DNA of 5,419 nt from Nitratiruptor sp. (GTDB lineage Bacteria > Campylobacterota > Campylobacteria > Campylobacterales > Nitratiruptoraceae): positions 1 to 5,419 of the forward strand of contig WGBB01000216.1 in assembly GCA_015494505.1 (NCBI GenBank), read 5' to 3'. Under the pieces are notes generated by a model. The model saw only the letters and a list, made by a program, of their open reading frames with translations, searched no databases and was not told the DNA's origin. Position numbers and translations under genes: made by a program. Shown piece after piece: positions 5,238-5,419 of this stretch (position 1 is the first letter of the stretch; each line of letters opens with the position of its first letter).

Positions 5238-5419
5238 GCTCGATATGGTAGTTTTCTTGGTTATCGATATAACTAAAAAATCGGCTGAGTTCCTCATCTT
5301 TGATAGCGGCGGCAAGCTTCTTGCACTCCTCTTTGGCGGCCAACTCCTCTTCGATTCCCTTTTCGAGGAAGCTTCTTAGATCTTCGAACTTATAGACCTC
5401 TTTCATCACCGTGCGCGGC
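5206..5419 (-). CDS. Small ferritin-like (rubrerythrin-related) protein, 5' end uncertain
   Basis: The frame ends with TAG (5208-5206) and is open to the right edge, so the start may lie outside. Inside the window the candidates are GTG at 5409 and ATG at 5406 (MKEVYKFEDLRSFLEKG...), giving about 66 residues; neither has a visible ribosome binding site in the few bases available. Counting from the GTG, a helix rich in Glu (E20-E22, E27, E28) is followed by an IKDEELSRFFSYIDNQENYH segment and a second helix with E52 and H55 (ExxH). A Glu on one helix and ExxH on the next is the diiron half-site of ferritin-like proteins. If the visible part is the whole protein, it would need to dimerise to build a four-helix bundle. 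Iron binding or peroxide protection is inference. It converges on the hydrolase gene with a 32-base overlap. Confidence 0.6.
   Translation of the reverse strand, partial: PRTVMKEVYKFEDLRSFLEKGIEEELAAKEECKKLAAAIKDEELSRFFSYIDNQENYHIELMKEAIALLG

Noticed and set aside
4451..5251. Open frame of 266 codons on the + strand overlapping the hydrolase in another frame
   Set aside because: The product is Arg/His/Ser-rich with no domain, while the overlapping frame has a full hydrolase triad and an ATGA junction.

Overview
The window is a compact piece of a Campylobacterota (Epsilonproteobacteria) chromosome, most like the free-living or vent-associated lineages around Sulfurovum, Nitratiruptor and Nitratifractor. 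This is inferred from three things: a c553-type cytochrome tail, the carboxyspermidine route to spermidine that Campylobacter relatives use, and extended -10 promoters (TGnTATAAT) without clear -35 boxes. Base composition looks close to 50% G+C throughout, and I see no mobile element, CRISPR array, RNA gene or sign of recent transfer.

Layout. Positions 1-130 hold the C-terminal end of a class I cytochrome c (+). A 6-bp G+C-rich hairpin fills the 21-bp gap to a convergent thioredoxin 2 gene (trxC-like, -, 152-583). Divergent from it is a short membrane-anchored or secreted c-type cytochrome (+, 667-1092) whose halves look to be in inverted order. A 56-residue, very basic small protein follows (+, 1143-1313), with its own promoter and ribosome binding site.

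From 1316 an extended -10 promoter appears to drive a tightly packed four-gene operon: carboxyspermidine (carboxynorspermidine) dehydrogenase (1345-2559), an exported DUF4197 protein (2556-3353), carboxynorspermidine decarboxylase nspC (3328-4485) and a membrane-anchored BEM46-like alpha/beta hydrolase (4482-5237). Every junction overlaps (4, 26 and 4 bases), so the genes are probably translationally coupled. The last gene overlaps tail to tail with a ferritin-like small protein on the - strand that reaches the right edge.

Functionally, the dehydrogenase condenses aspartate semialdehyde with a diamine (putrescine, or diaminopropane in Vibrio) and NspC decarboxylates the product to spermidine or norspermidine. 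DUF4197 and the hydrolase have no known place in that pathway, so their coupling to it is the main functional question. The left half is redox-themed: two cytochromes and a thioredoxin. There are no gene-free stretches over 300 bases. I did not find a clearly new multi-gene system. The best candidates for follow-up are the apparently permuted cytochrome, the embedded DUF4197 gene and the unrecognised basic small protein.
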